A DNA stretch of 52,185 nt. Source: Acidobacteriaceae bacterium (lineage in GTDB: Bacteria; Acidobacteriota; Terriglobia; Terriglobales; Acidobacteriaceae). Under the pieces are notes generated by a model that was given only the letters and a program-made list of their open reading frames with translations, made no database searches and was not told where the DNA came from. Below, one piece after another: positions 23,469 to 33,586 of this stretch. The position numbers and the translations under genes are program-made. The stretch covers positions 1 to 52,185 of the forward strand of contig PLXE01000119.1 of assembly GCA_003151335.1 (NCBI GenBank), in the 5' to 3' direction. Every line of letters starts with the position of its first letter. Positions within the stretch are counted from its first letter, which is position 1.

Positions 23469-26213
23469 ATGATTGGCCAAACTATCTCGCATTACCGTAT
23501 CACTGGCCAATTGGGCAGTGGCGGGATGGGCGTGGTTTACGAAGCGCAGGACCTCACGCTCGGTCGCCGCGTCGCGCTGAAGTTCCTGCCTTCGGAACTG
23601 GCCCGCGAAGCCGCAGCGCTCGACCGCTTTCTGCTCGAAGCTCGCGCTGCCTCGGCCCTGAACCATCCCAACATTTGCACCATATATGCGGTCGAGAGCG
23701 CCGAGGGCCAATCGTTCATCGCTATGGAGTTGCTGGAGGGCCAGAGCCTCGATGCCAAGCTGAGCGGTGGGCCCTTGCCGCTCGACCGCCTGCTCGATGT
23801 CAGCATCCAGCTCGCTGACGCCCTCGAGGCCGCTCACGCCAAAGGGATCGTTCACCGTGACATCAAGCCGGCAAACATCTTCCTTCACGAGCGAGGGCGC
23901 GTGAAGGTTCTCGACTTCGGTCTTGCCAAGTTGACTCATTCCGGTCAGTTGGCGACGGGAACCATAGGCGCCACGCAAGACGGACCGGGCCCAGCCCACC
24001 TTACCAGCCCGGGCTCGACGGTTGGCACCATCGCCTACATGTCACCGGAGCAGGCTCGCGGCGAGGAATTGGACGCCCGCACTGACCTGTTTTCCTTGGG
24101 TGGAGTGATCTACCAGATGGCCACGGGCCGGCTGCCTTTTTCCGGCAATACTTCCGCCGTGATCTTCCACGCCATCCTGGAGCGCGATCCGGTGTCAATC
24201 CCGCAGCTCAACTACGAACTTCCGCTCAAACTGGACGAGATCATTCGCAAAGCCCTTGAGAAGGATCGCGAACTGCGTTACCAGTCCGCCGCCGATCTGC
24301 GCGGCGACCTCAGGCGCCTTAAGCGCGACTCCGAGTCGGGCCGCAATGTTCCGCAAACGCTTTCGTCTGCCTCGACGCCGGGGCCAAAGGGCAGCGGCTT
24401 GCTTTCAGCGAGAAGCGCTACCTCACTGGCGCCGCAGGTCTCGAGTAGCTCCGTCGCAGTGACTGCTGCGCGAAGGCACAAGCTGGGGACGGGCCTTGCT
24501 GCCCTGATTGGGCTTGTGGTCTTGCTGGCTGCCGGTTACGGTATTTATTCCTTGTTCTTCCGCAGCCGCGCCCTGCCATTCCAGAACATCTCCGTTACCA
24601 AAGTAACGGACACGGGCAACGCCGTCTTGGCCGCCATCGCGCCGGATGGCAAGTACATCCTGAGCCTGGTCAGAGAAAACGGCCTAGCCAGTCTCTGGCT
24701 GCGGAACGTTCCCACCAATAGCAATGCCCAAGTGGCCCCGCCCGCCGACGTCTATTACCTCGGGCTGCGCTTTTCCCCCGACAGTAATTATCTGTACTTC
24801 GAGCGCAGCGAACCAGGCAATTACGGCTTGAAACATCTTTACCGTGCGCCGCTTCTGGGAGGCACGCCCGATCGATTGGCGACCGACCTCGATTCGAACA
24901 TCACGTTTTCTCCTGATGGCCGGAAGTTTGCCTTCATGCGTTTCAATAATCCGGACCCGGGTAAGTACCGCCTTGTCGTGCGCTCCTTCGGCAGCGAAGA
25001 CGAGAGCGTCCTCGCCGAAGGTCCGAACAGCGAAGGAATCTCGCAGCCTGCGTGGTCCCCTGATGGTAAAACGATTGTGTGCACCGCCGGACAGCCGGGG
25101 GACGCCCTTTCCGGGCTGGTGGCTTTCGATACGCGAAGCGGCCAACGGCACCTGCTTCTGAGCGCGAAGGATGCGATCTTCGCCCTACCCACCTGGATGC
25201 CGGACGGCAGTGGCTTGCTGGTTTTGGATCGCGACCACTCGTCAAATTTCACCCGGCAGCAAATTGCTTTCGTCTCTTACCCGGAGGGAAAGTTGACCCC
25301 CATCACTCGCGACAGCAACAACTATTCCGACTTGAGCGTCGCGGCCAGCGGACAGGTGCTCGCCACCGTGCTGAGCGAAGACCGCTGGAATCTTTTCGTC
25401 ATGTCGTCCACGTCCGGCGGTGCCGACGCCCGGCAGATCGCTCCCGCCAGGGCGTTCACCAACTTCACGTGGACGCGGGATGGCCAGTTGATCGATGACA
25501 AAGACAACGTGCTGCGTTCGGTCAGTCCTGATTCGGGAGCCGAGAGGACCTTCTCAACTGAACCGGACTCAGCCAACGGCGATGCCTGGGCCTGCTCCGA
25601 TGGCCGCTATATCGTGTTCCTCCTCGGATTGCATGGCGGCAAGAGTAATCAGAACATCTGGCGCGCGGATTCTTCAGGCGGAAACTTGAAGCAGCTTACG
25701 AATGGAAGGCTGGACAACTATCCCGTGTGCTCTCCCGACGCACGCTGGGTCTACTACATCGACGACAGTGAAAGAAAACTGACGAGAGTACCGATTGATG
25801 GAGGCGCCTCACAAAAGGTCACGGATGTGCCCATGGAAGGCTTTTTCGACATTTCTCCCGATGGCAGCACGGTTGCATTTGCAACGGTGAGTCACGCGGG
25901 CGAGCATAAGGAAAAACTTGCGCTGGTCGCGACCGAGAGCGGTGAAGTTCGCAAGTTGCTCGATTTTGAACGTCCTCGCATTGGACTTCTTCGCTTCACC
26001 CGTGATGGCAAGGCCGTGGTTTATGCCGTCCGCGAGAACGGCACTGACAACCTATGGCAGCAGCCGCTCGACGGTTCTAAGGGAAGGGCACTCACTGCCT
26101 TCAAGTCGGAGCGCATTTGGGATTTCCATTGGTCCTGGGACGGCAACAGGCTTGCTCTCATCCGAGGACACACCGATTCGGACGTCGTCCTTATAAATAA
26201 TCAACAGCCATAG
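23469..26213 (+). CDS. Membrane Ser/Thr protein kinase with C-terminal TolB/PD40 beta-propeller
   Basis: The 914-residue protein has a kinase domain at about 1-275 (QLGSGGMG, Lys38, HRDIKPAN with Asp131, DFG at 149-151). After a low-complexity linker comes a transmembrane helix near 340-360 (LAALIGLVVLLAAGYGIYSL). The rest is a run of TolB/WD40-like PD40 blades (IAPDGKYIL, FSPDSNYLYF, FSPDGRKFAF, WSPDGKTIV, CSPDARWVYYI, ISPDGSTVAF, FTRDGKAVVY), a beta-propeller probably outside the membrane. Such kinases are abundant in Acidobacteriota and are thought to couple extracytoplasmic binding to phosphorylation; the ligand is unknown. The start aligns with both paralogues in the window. It is flanked by the two copies of the 92-bp direct repeat. 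Confidence 0.92.
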   Translation: MIGQTISHYRITGQLGSGGMGVVYEAQDLTLGRRVALKFLPSELAREAAALDRFLLEARAASALNHPNICTIYAVESAEGQSFIAMELLEGQSLDAKLSGGPLPLDRLLDVSIQLADALEAAHAKGIVHRDIKPANIFLHERGRVKVLDFGLAKLTHSGQLATGTIGATQDGPGPAHLTSPGSTVGTIAYMSPEQARGEELDARTDLFSLGGVIYQMATGRLPFSGNTSAVIFHAILERDPVSIPQLNYELPLKLDEIIRKALEKDRELRYQSAADLRGDLRRLKRDSESGRNVPQTLSSASTPGPKGSGLLSARSATSLAPQVSSSSVAVTAARRHKLGTGLAALIGLVVLLAAGYGIYSLFFRSRALPFQNISVTKVTDTGNAVLAAIAPDGKYILSLVRENGLASLWLRNVPTNSNAQVAPPADVYYLGLRFSPDSNYLYFERSEPGNYGLKHLYRAPLLGGTPDRLATDLDSNITFSPDGRKFAFMRFNNPDPGKYRLVVRSFGSEDESVLAEGPNSEGISQPAWSPDGKTIVCTAGQPGDALSGLVAFDTRSGQRHLLLSAKDAIFALPTWMPDGSGLLVLDRDHSSNFTRQQIAFVSYPEGKLTPITRDSNNYSDLSVAASGQVLATVLSEDRWNLFVMSSTSGGADARQIAPARAFTNFTWTRDGQLIDDKDNVLRSVSPDSGAERTFSTEPDSANGDAWACSDGRYIVFLLGLHGGKSNQNIWRADSSGGNLKQLTNGRLDNYPVCSPDARWVYYIDDSERKLTRVPIDGGASQKVTDVPMEGFFDISPDGSTVAFATVSHAGEHKEKLALVATESGEVRKLLDFERPRIGLLRFTRDGKAVVYAVRENGTDNLWQQPLDGSKGRALTAFKSERIWDFHWSWDGNRLALIRGHTDSDVVLINNQQP

Positions 26214-26738
26214 TTGGCCAGGGGGAGCAACTGTAAAGGGCGGAGCGTTGCTGGCGGAATTACCTTTTCGAGTTTAGGCGTGCGGACAACAAATGGTGGG
26301 GTGCCGTTGGCGCAGAACCATTCGAACGCCGCCAACGAATCGAAACTGCACCATGGGATCTCGGCAAAAGCCGAGCCCTGATTCCACCCGAGTGACGGGC
26401 TATTCGGCAGTTGACTCAGTTGGCGAAAACAGGGCTTCGCATGAATTGGCCGCCTGTCGTCAGAAAAGAGGACCTCCGGAAAGCCCACCAATGATTAGGG
26501 ATCTGTGGTCTGGCAACACGAGGTTGGCCCAAAACTAGCTTCGGGGAGATCAGGCGAAAGCAGCGCTCCGTAACAACACACTTCCTCGAAGAAGACTTCT
26601 GGGGAATCAGTAACATTGCGTGAATTAGGCTGTGCCGTACCCGACCCATGGGTTTGGCTCGTCAACCCTGTCGATTGGCTTATTTGGCTATTGCCTAATA
26701 AGGACACACACTATGGACTTTGCCTTCTCAGGCTCTAA
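26214..26738. other. Intergenic region between convergent genes, repeat-bearing
   Basis: It contains copy B of the dispersed repeat and, just before it at about 26420-26480, a shorter degenerate copy (AGTTGGCGAAAACAGGGCTT). No gene or clear terminator is seen. Confidence 0.5.
26463..26605 (+). repeat. Dispersed intergenic repeat, copy B
   Basis: The core 26499-26590 is identical to 22507-22598. The right end continues CTCGAAGAAGACTTCTGG, closer to the diverged copy at 21131-21212 than to copy A. Confidence 0.9.
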
Positions 26739-28205
26739 TCACTGGTCCTCCGGCGGAGTCGGAATGTCCGGCGTCTGGTCCGGCGGTTTCGCTCCAAAGT
26801 GGTCAGCAAGCTGTTTGCCGTCGAAGCTGGCGGTAAAGCTTTCTTTGATCTCTGGCAGCATTGTCGCGTTCCAGTCGTACCACTCTCGAACCAACCGCCG
26901 ATAGACATCTTTTTGACGCTCCTTCAAGTTGGCACGCTCCAACGGATCGTCAACAACATTAAAAAGGAACGTGTTATCGAGGATTTTCAGGTACTTGTAG
27001 TCGCCGTCGCGCGCGGCCCGCTGCGCGTTGGCTTTGTAGCGCCAGAACAGCTTGCGTGGCACGGGCGGCGCATTTTGCGTTAGCACCGGCAGAAGATTGA
27101 CCCCATCGAGCGGGTAAGCCGGATCGGCTTCGGCGCCCGCGGCAGCGAGCAACGTGGCGACCCAGTCCATGCTGATCGAAACCTGATTGGTCGTCCGGTT
27201 CTTCGGAATGCGCGCGGGCCAGGAGATCACCGACGGGATGCGCAGTCCGCCTTCCAACAACTCCGTCTTCTTGCCGGTGAAGGGCCATGTGTCGGCAAAG
27301 CGCTCTCCTCCGTTATCACTGGTGAAAATCACGATGGTGTTCTCTGTCAATCCGTGCGCATCCAGGACCTGGAGCACGCGGCCAATCTGCCGATCCATGG
27401 CTTCGATCATTTGCTGATAGGTCTTCTGCGTTCCACCATCGAGATCGAAGTTTCCTCCGCTCCCCGGTTGCGCCAGCCGAACGGACTCCGCTTCGTCACC
27501 GGGACCCTCCCACGGCCAGTGCGGCGCGTTGAAGTGCAGGCTTAACAGGAATGGCTGTTTGGATTTTGCATAAGCGCCAATAACCTCCACCGCCCGGCTT
27601 CCCAGCAGGTCGGTCAGATATCCTGTCTGGTGGATCGGGGCATCGTCATCCCAAAGATCATCTCTATGAAGTCCTGCGGTGTGCGAAAAATAGTCCAGCG
27701 CGCCGCCGCGAAATCCGTAGAAATGGTCATAGCCACTCTGGAGAGGACCAAACTTCGGCAGAACGCCCAGGTGCCATTTTCCGATCAACGTCGAGCTGTA
27801 GCCAGCCTTCTTCAACATCGACGGCAAGGTCGGCAGCTGCGGTGGCAGACCGACGTCAGGATTTCCTGCGAGAGGCTCTTCCAGACCTACCCGCAAGCGA
27901 TACTGGTAGCGGCCGGTGATCAGCGCCGTGCGGGTCGCGGTACACACGGCGGAGTTGGCGTAAGCCTGTAGAAAACGAACTCCTGCCGCGGCAATGTGGT
28001 CGATGTGGGGAGTGCTGAGATCAGGCCGTCCGTAACAGGAAACATCGGCGAAGCCAAGATCGTCCGCCAGCAGGAAAACAATATTGGGAGGTTTGGACGC
28101 CGGCTGTGCAGCCTGAAGGTCTCCCAACGCCAGTGCGATCATTCCCGTGGCAGCACCGCGAAGCAGGTCGCGGCGGGTGATAGGGTGGTTTTCTGCAGCC
28201 GGCAT
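26739..28205 (-). CDS. Tat-exported sulfatase (arylsulfatase family)
   Basis: The 488-residue protein starts with a twin-arginine signal (TRRDLLRGAATG then a hydrophobic stretch to LQAAQ). It continues with the alkaline-phosphatase-fold sulfatase core: metal-binding DD in FLLADDLGFADVSCYG, the formylglycine site at Cys88 in VCTATRTALITGR, GKWHLG, and the late metal-binding FTSDNGGE. It would hydrolyse a sulfate ester outside the cytoplasm after Cys88 is converted to formylglycine. The motif is C-x-A-x-R rather than the commoner C-x-P-x-R. A strong GAGGAGGGG box precedes the ATG. No maturase gene is nearby. The substrate cannot be told; polysaccharide sulfates are a common guess for soil bacteria. 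Confidence 0.9.
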   Translation of the reverse strand: MPAAENHPITRRDLLRGAATGMIALALGDLQAAQPASKPPNIVFLLADDLGFADVSCYGRPDLSTPHIDHIAAAGVRFLQAYANSAVCTATRTALITGRYQYRLRVGLEEPLAGNPDVGLPPQLPTLPSMLKKAGYSSTLIGKWHLGVLPKFGPLQSGYDHFYGFRGGALDYFSHTAGLHRDDLWDDDAPIHQTGYLTDLLGSRAVEVIGAYAKSKQPFLLSLHFNAPHWPWEGPGDEAESVRLAQPGSGGNFDLDGGTQKTYQQMIEAMDRQIGRVLQVLDAHGLTENTIVIFTSDNGGERFADTWPFTGKKTELLEGGLRIPSVISWPARIPKNRTTNQVSISMDWVATLLAAAGAEADPAYPLDGVNLLPVLTQNAPPVPRKLFWRYKANAQRAARDGDYKYLKILDNTFLFNVVDDPLERANLKERQKDVYRRLVREWYDWNATMLPEIKESFTASFDGKQLADHFGAKPPDQTPDIPTPPEDQ

Positions 28206-29055
28206 TAGCCCCCTCCTCTTTCATGGCGATCTTATTTCGCGTGCTGCGCATAGGGACATGAGGTGAGCTGAATTATAGCCTGAGCAGGGTAGCCAGATTC
28301 TGTTTGCCTCGAAGGAAGCTCAGAATAACAATCTGTGTCGAAAATCCGTAAAGGATTCTCCCTAACCGCCTAGTAAGTATCCAACCGGTCACGTGACGAG
28401 TCGCGGCAATCGGGAAGTAATCGCGGAACCCAGCCTCGGAGGATGAATCATCTTTCCCGTGCTGCAGTGCTCCGCTCGCGGTCTAGAAACCGGCTTCCAG
28501 GAAGTTGGGCGCATTGGTACTGGGAAGTCGGCATAGCCGAAGCTGTCTCTCGCAGACTCGACATTTGTTCGCAATCATTCCCGAGTCACGGACAATCCGG
28601 AAGTATGACGGATTCCAGCGCGAACCGGCACGCTTCAATAGCCACCGTAGTCGATGCTGCAGTCGTCTCCAGCGGACCAGGACGCCAGACGGGCGACAGA
28701 AATGGCGAAAACATGCCGGCATCTGCTGAGGGTGGGAGTGGGAAACCGATCCGAGTCCCGTAGGGACGGCAGAGGTAGCGACACAGTCTCTTCAGCCCGC
28801 GAGGTATCGGCGGGTTCTTTCATCGCGCCGACTTCTTCCGCAGCCTCTCTAGCGCCGGACAACACAAATTCTTGGAGCATGTAACAACGGCCTCCTCAGA
28901 CTCGCAAGCGGGTCCCGAAGGCCGGCACGCCACGAGTAACTTCCAGATTGCCGACCATACGGGAGTTGTCGCGTAGTGTCTCGAATCGAGATGCCGAGTG
29001 GCCTACGCAATCCGGTGGGTTATGCGAAGTGCTCCCGCGACGCCCGTTTCGTGGA
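28206..29055. other. Gene-free intergenic region
   Basis: About 850 bp. Near its left end lies a perfect TATAAT on the minus strand (28272-28277), a possible sulfatase -10 box with a poor -35. It also holds one copy of a 31-bp repeat (28704-28734). The short frames here have no domain or start signal. Confidence 0.5.
28704..28734 (+). repeat. 31-bp intergenic repeat with palindromic core, copy 1
   Basis: Matches 32158-32188 at 30 of 31 positions and contains the perfect palindrome ATGCCGGCAT. The two copies flank the kinase gene at 29056-31905. Confidence 0.75.
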
Positions 29056-31905
29056 CTACTGCAGTTTCGCGTACTCTGCCTTGGCTTCTCTTAGGATAGG
29101 TATATCAGGATCGGCGTCCTTCCAGAGAGTGAGGAAATCCTGATAGGCGGCGCGGGCCTTATCGCGGGCGGCGGGGTCGGCCGCGGCATCGAGGGCGTAA
29201 GCGCGGGCCAGGCCGAGGCGGGCCAGCGCTCCCCAGGGAAAGTTCGTCACCAGTCCTCGGTGGTCGATGAACTTCTGAAATTCCGCTGCCGCTGCGTTGC
29301 CGTCGTGCAGCATGAGATAGGCTTCGCCGCGTAAGTAAGCCGGGCATAGGTACACAGCGAGGCCCGTGGGACTGCCGAGTTCGATCGTGTTCGCCACTTT
29401 CAATAGTTCGACTGCCCGGTTGGGGTCTTTGCGCTGCAAGGCGATCGCCGCCCGGATCGTGGGCAGCCAATACCTCTGGACCATCGTGTCCAGCGGGAAT
29501 GTCTTGTCGAGTCCGGCTGCCAGCTTCTCCGCCCCTGGCGTATCGCCTGCCCGCGCCATGGCCAGCGCCGCCATGGCCTGCACATCGCGGTTCGGGGCCA
29601 GCTTCACTGCTGCAGCGGCCTCGGCACGGGCTTGCGCCCGGTTCCCCGATTCCACCTCGCGCAAAGCCGCCGCTGCCTGATACGTTGCGGCAGCCTCTTT
29701 GGCGTCGTTGTGCTGGGCTGAATCCATCGCCCGCCGGGTCAGCTCGTGCGCGTTTTTCAACTTCCCGTGCCAGGCTTCCGTGTCCGCTTGCGAGGCCAGC
29801 AGCAAGTCTTCCGTGCCGGGCTTTCCCATGGCAGCCGATAGTAACTGCGTCATCTGTGCCGTGTCACCCTTCACAAACGCCAACTGGTAGCGGTTCAACA
29901 GCAGGATCTCTCCCTCCAGCTTGCGTTCCTCCGCCTGCTTGTACACGGCCTCCGCCTCGTCCAGCCGGTTGAGGTTTTCGTAGTCGCTACCGAGATTGTT
30001 GTAATCGATCTGGTCATTCGGTTCCAGGCGCATTGCCTCCCGGGCTTCCTCCAATGCCTTTTCCAAGTTTCCAAGTCTGGTGTAGATGAATCCCAGGTTC
30101 CCGTAGGTCAGAGCGTCCCTCGGGTAGGTCTGCTGCCATTGTTCAAAAACCTGCGCCGCCTTTTCCAGCTCTCCCGTCGCCGCCATGTAGTACGTTGCCT
30201 CTATGCCAAAACGCTCCCGTTCGCTCACCTTCTCCCGCAACTCGTAAGCCTTGCGTGCATTCTCCGCCGCCCGCCCGAGGTCGTTGAGGTTGCCGTAGAC
30301 AGCCGACATAGAGACGTAGGGCATGGCAAAATTCGGGTCAAGTTCTACTGCCCGCTTGTAGAACGGCAGAGCGGCTGTTTCCCCTTGCGCATACCGCATC
30401 TTCCGTCCTAGGCTGAAGGCTTGCAGCGCCTCCAGGGAGGGCGTAGTCGCTTCGCTCAACGGCGTGGCGTACTTCTCCACCGAGCTGAGCGATTCGCCCA
30501 GCTTGCCGCGCAAGCTGACCGCGGCCGCGTCCAGGGCTTTGAGCACCGCTTCTTTGCCCGCCGCCTGCTCCTGCGCCTCGGCCAGCACGTCGCCCGTATT
30601 GCAGTTCACCGCCTTTAGGCCACTCACGTACTGGCTGCCCAGTTCCGCAATCGATCCGGTCAGCATGGCCTTGCTGCCGGTGCGCTGGCAGACCTCGCGT
30701 GTAACCTCCGGCGTCAGCCGGTCACCGGCGGGACGGCCCATCAGCTTCAATGTCTGATTCACCTTACGCTCGGAAACCAGGTCGAGAAAGGGCGATTGCT
30801 CAAGCTGTACCGAGAGTCCCTGTTTCAGCGTGTCATCGAACACCGTGTCCCCGGTCTTGTTGTCAAAGTCGGCAAGGACGATGGTGTCCTTATCGGTGAG
30901 CTTGGCCGGACGGTGGGAGACGAAATAGCCCGCCACGGCGGCGGCTACAATTACGACTGCTGTCGCGCCGATCCACCAGCGCCGCCTCTTCCTAGTCGGC
31001 GCCACCCGAGACACGGGCGCGAAACGATTCGAGTCTGAATCACGCTTCAGCCGCTGCAAATCCGCTCGCATGTCCGCCGCGTGCTGGTAACGCAGCTCCC
31101 GGTCCTTCTCCAGCGCGCGACGGATGATGTCTTCCAGTTCGGCTGACACACTCGGATTCAGTTGCGAAGGCGGCTGCGGATTCTTGGTCAGAATCTCCGA
31201 ACAAATCACGGCCGAGCTTTCGCCCTGGAACGGCATCTTGCCCGTAGCCATCTCGTAGAGCACCGCGCCAAACGAGAACAGGTCGGTACGCGCGTCTAGT
31301 TCCTTGGCTCGCACCTGTTCCGGCGACATGTAGGTCACCGTCCCCAGCATGGCTCCCGGACTGGATAGATCCTCTTCACTGACCGTAATCGTCGCGGCAG
31401 AGGCTGCACCTGCTGCTTGCAGGGCCCGCTCTGCCAAACTCACCTTCGCCAGACCGAAGTCGAGAACCTTGGCTTGTCCGCGCTCGGTTACAAGAATATT
31501 GGCGGGCTTGATGTCGCGATGAATGATGCCCGCCTGATGGGCGGCGTCCAGCGCATCTGCGATGTCAATCGCCAGGGTCAGCAGTAGTTCCGATTCCATC
31601 GGCCGGCCGCCGATGCGATGCTTCAGCGTCATTCCATCGAGGAACTCCATGGCGATGAACGCGCGACCGTCCTCCTGGTCAATGTCGTAGATGGTGCAGA
31701 TGTTGGGATGGTTCAGCGCCGAGGCGGCGCGAGCTTCGCGCCGCAAGCGCTCCAGCGCATGCCGGTCGTGAGCCAAATCGTCGGGAAGAAACTTGAGGGC
31801 GACGAAACGGCCGAGACGTGTGTCCTCGGCCTTGTAGACCACACCCATCCCGCCGCCGCCGAGCTTCTCCAGAATGCGATAGTGCGAGATGGTTGTGTCG
31901 ATCAC
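29056..31905 (-). CDS. Membrane Ser/Thr protein kinase with TPR sensor half
   Basis: From the GTG at 31905 the protein is 949 residues. The start was chosen because [19 protein letters not shown] then aligns with both paralogues, placing Lys38, Asp131 (HRDIKPAN) and DFG 149-151 at identical positions. The longer frame starts at a TTG and lacks homology. After the kinase domain comes a transmembrane helix near 305-325 ([20 protein letters not shown]). Next is a domain opening [15 protein letters not shown], typical of the TolB-like module before TPRs in these kinases. A long TPR array follows ([45 protein letters not shown]). The role is transmembrane signalling with unknown targets. Confidence 0.9.
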   Translation of the reverse strand: MIDTTISHYRILEKLGGGGMGVVYKAEDTRLGRFVALKFLPDDLAHDRHALERLRREARAASALNHPNICTIYDIDQEDGRAFIAMEFLDGMTLKHRIGGRPMESELLLTLAIDIADALDAAHQAGIIHRDIKPANILVTERGQAKVLDFGLAKVSLAERALQAAGAASAATITVSEEDLSSPGAMLGTVTYMSPEQVRAKELDARTDLFSFGAVLYEMATGKMPFQGESSAVICSEILTKNPQPPSQLNPSVSAELEDIIRRALEKDRELRYQHAADMRADLQRLKRDSDSNRFAPVSRVAPTRKRRRWWIGATAVVIVAAAVAGYFVSHRPAKLTDKDTIVLADFDNKTGDTVFDDTLKQGLSVQLEQSPFLDLVSERKVNQTLKLMGRPAGDRLTPEVTREVCQRTGSKAMLTGSIAELGSQYVSGLKAVNCNTGDVLAEAQEQAAGKEAVLKALDAAAVSLRGKLGESLSSVEKYATPLSEATTPSLEALQAFSLGRKMRYAQGETAALPFYKRAVELDPNFAMPYVSMSAVYGNLNDLGRAAENARKAYELREKVSERERFGIEATYYMAATGELEKAAQVFEQWQQTYPRDALTYGNLGFIYTRLGNLEKALEEAREAMRLEPNDQIDYNNLGSDYENLNRLDEAEAVYKQAEERKLEGEILLLNRYQLAFVKGDTAQMTQLLSAAMGKPGTEDLLLASQADTEAWHGKLKNAHELTRRAMDSAQHNDAKEAAATYQAAAALREVESGNRAQARAEAAAAVKLAPNRDVQAMAALAMARAGDTPGAEKLAAGLDKTFPLDTMVQRYWLPTIRAAIALQRKDPNRAVELLKVANTIELGSPTGLAVYLCPAYLRGEAYLMLHDGNAAAAEFQKFIDHRGLVTNFPWGALARLGLARAYALDAAADPAARDKARAAYQDFLTLWKDADPDIPILREAKAEYAKLQ

Positions 31906-31981
31906 AAGATAGGTAAAAAACTCCGGTGAGCCACAGCAAGCGTTATTGCTGAATAGGGCGGGTCTACGCTCATACTGCCGG

Positions 31982-32010
31982 ATATCAATTAAATTCGGGG
32001 TTGAGCTCAA
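31982..32010 (-). promoter_or_regulatory. Possible promoter of the third kinase
   Basis: Minus strand TTGAGC (32005-32010), 17-bp spacer, TGATAT (31982-31987), about 77 bp upstream of the chosen GTG. Weaker than the promoters of the other two kinases. Confidence 0.35.
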
Positions 32011-32157
32011 TCGTTGAGCTCAGTCAAGTTCCACGACCCAGCGCCACTGTCCCAGCCTACTAGCGTGCGGCGTAGTCCGCATTGCGAGCAGAGGAAGGAT
32101 GCGGCGGGCATGCCAGGGTACGACAGATTTTCTCCGCGTCGTAGGCCCGGTTCTAAC

Positions 32158-32188
32158 GGCGAAAACATGCCGGCATCTGCTAAGGGTG
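32158..32188 (+). repeat. 31-bp intergenic repeat with palindromic core, copy 2
   Basis: Differs from 28704-28734 only at one base (CTAAGG versus CTGAGG). It lies about 60 bp before the start of the PLP-enzyme gene. Confidence 0.75.
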
Positions 32189-32245
32189 CGTCTCAATTAC
32201 AATCGAATTTCCCGAGCTGGAGAAATGCGCTCGAAAGGATTGCGG

Positions 32246-33427
32246 ATGAACAGGAAAGCCAGCGCCGACGCCACGCGCTGTGTGCATTCCGGCGAAGATC
32301 GGCACGACCAGGCGGCGCCCTTGACCACGCCTATCGCGCAAACCGCGGTCTTCGTGCTTCCCGATGTCAAAGCGCTGCGCCGCTACGCCGAGGGCGATCG
32401 TGACTTCTATCTTTATTCGCGTTACGGCAACCCCACGGTCGCGGCGGCCGAAGAGAAGATTGCTGCGCTCGAAGGAGCGGAAGCCGCAGTCGCCACCTCC
32501 AGCGGGATGGCGGCGGAACTGGTTGCGGCCCTGATCACCTGCCAGGCGGGCGACGAGATCGTCTCCATGCTCGACATCTATGGCGGGACCCTGAAGTTGT
32601 TCGAGCAGGTGCTGCCGCGCTGCGGCATCAAGACGCGCTTCATTCCGTATCACGATATCGGGAATGCTGATCGCTACTTCAGCCGCAAGACACGAATGCT
32701 CTTTCTGGAGACGCCCACCAATCCGACGGTGCGCTGCGTCGATCTGGCCGCGCTGGCGAAAGTGGGCCGCAAGCACAAGGCTTGCGTGGTGGCCGACAAC
32801 ACCTTCGCCACGCCGGTACTGCAAAAGCCGCTGGAGTTGGGCGCCGACATCGTCATCCACTCGGCGACCAAGTATCTGGGCGGGCACAGCGATCTCACCG
32901 CCGGAGTGCTGGCCGGTTCGAAGAAGTGGATGGAGGCCGCGCGCCAGACCATGATCCTCACCGGCGGATGCCTCGATCCGGGCTGCGCCTACCTGCTGCT
33001 GCGCGGCCTGAAGACGCTGCACGTGCGCGTGGAGCGCGCCTGCCGCAATGCCGCACAAATTGCCGAGGCGCTCGAAGCCCATCCCAAAGTCGCGCGCGTG
33101 TATTATCCCGGCCTGGAAAGCCACGAAGCGCATCAATTGGCGCGCCGCCAGATGAAAGACTTCGGAATGATGGTGTCGTTCGACATTCGCGGCGGCGAAC
33201 GCGCAGCCGAGCGCTTCATCGACCGCTTGCAGCTCTGGTATCTGGCGGCCAGCCTGGGAGGCGTGGAATCCACGGTGTCATATCCAGTGCTGTCGTCGCA
33301 CGTCGGACTGGGCGCCAAGCGACTGCGCTTGCTTGGGGTGTCGCCGTCAACCATCCGGCTTTCCGTGGGAATCGAGGACGCCGGGGACTTGATCGCTGAC
33401 TTGAAACAGGCACTGGCTCGCACCTGA
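32246..33427 (+). CDS. Cys/Met-metabolism PLP-dependent enzyme (cystathionine gamma-lyase/synthase type)
   Basis: The 393-residue protein is a fold-type I trans-sulfuration enzyme: YSRYGNPT near 57-64, SSGMAA, DIYGGT, ETPTNP, ADNTFATP, the PLP lysine Lys209 in SATKYLGGHSD, and the C-terminal RLSVGIED. It cleaves or forms C-S bonds of cystathionine, homocysteine or methionine-related substrates in the cytoplasm. The Cys typical of methionine gamma-lyase after the Tyr is Gly here (YGGT), which favours cystathionine gamma-lyase or gamma-synthase. I chose the ATG at 32246 (AAAGGA seven bases upstream). A start seven codons earlier at 32225 is possible. No sulfur-metabolism neighbours help decide the reaction. 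Confidence 0.88.
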   Translation: MNRKASADATRCVHSGEDRHDQAAPLTTPIAQTAVFVLPDVKALRRYAEGDRDFYLYSRYGNPTVAAAEEKIAALEGAEAAVATSSGMAAELVAALITCQAGDEIVSMLDIYGGTLKLFEQVLPRCGIKTRFIPYHDIGNADRYFSRKTRMLFLETPTNPTVRCVDLAALAKVGRKHKACVVADNTFATPVLQKPLELGADIVIHSATKYLGGHSDLTAGVLAGSKKWMEAARQTMILTGGCLDPGCAYLLLRGLKTLHVRVERACRNAAQIAEALEAHPKVARVYYPGLESHEAHQLARRQMKDFGMMVSFDIRGGERAAERFIDRLQLWYLAASLGGVESTVSYPVLSSHVGLGAKRLRLLGVSPSTIRLSVGIEDAGDLIADLKQALART

Positions 33428-33586
33428 GCCAAACTTTGCGGCGCCTCAGGCGTCAAAGCATTGTGCCAGCAGCGGTTACTGACGGACTTGGGCTTCTTCT
33501 GAGCTTCCGTTGACCGTGAATTTCAGCGCGTAGTAACATCGCATTCACCCGCCGACGGCGGTGTGAGAGAGGGCTGTTTCCAAGGA

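Larger units (their letters stand above)
31906..32245. other. Intergenic region between divergent kinase and PLP-enzyme genes
   Basis: About 340 bp holding a possible kinase promoter and the second copy of the 31-bp repeat. No gene is seen. Confidence 0.45.

Noticed and set aside
32246-33427. Methionine gamma-lyase
   Set aside because: The characteristic Cys after the conserved Tyr is Gly (YGGT), as in cystathionine-type enzymes.
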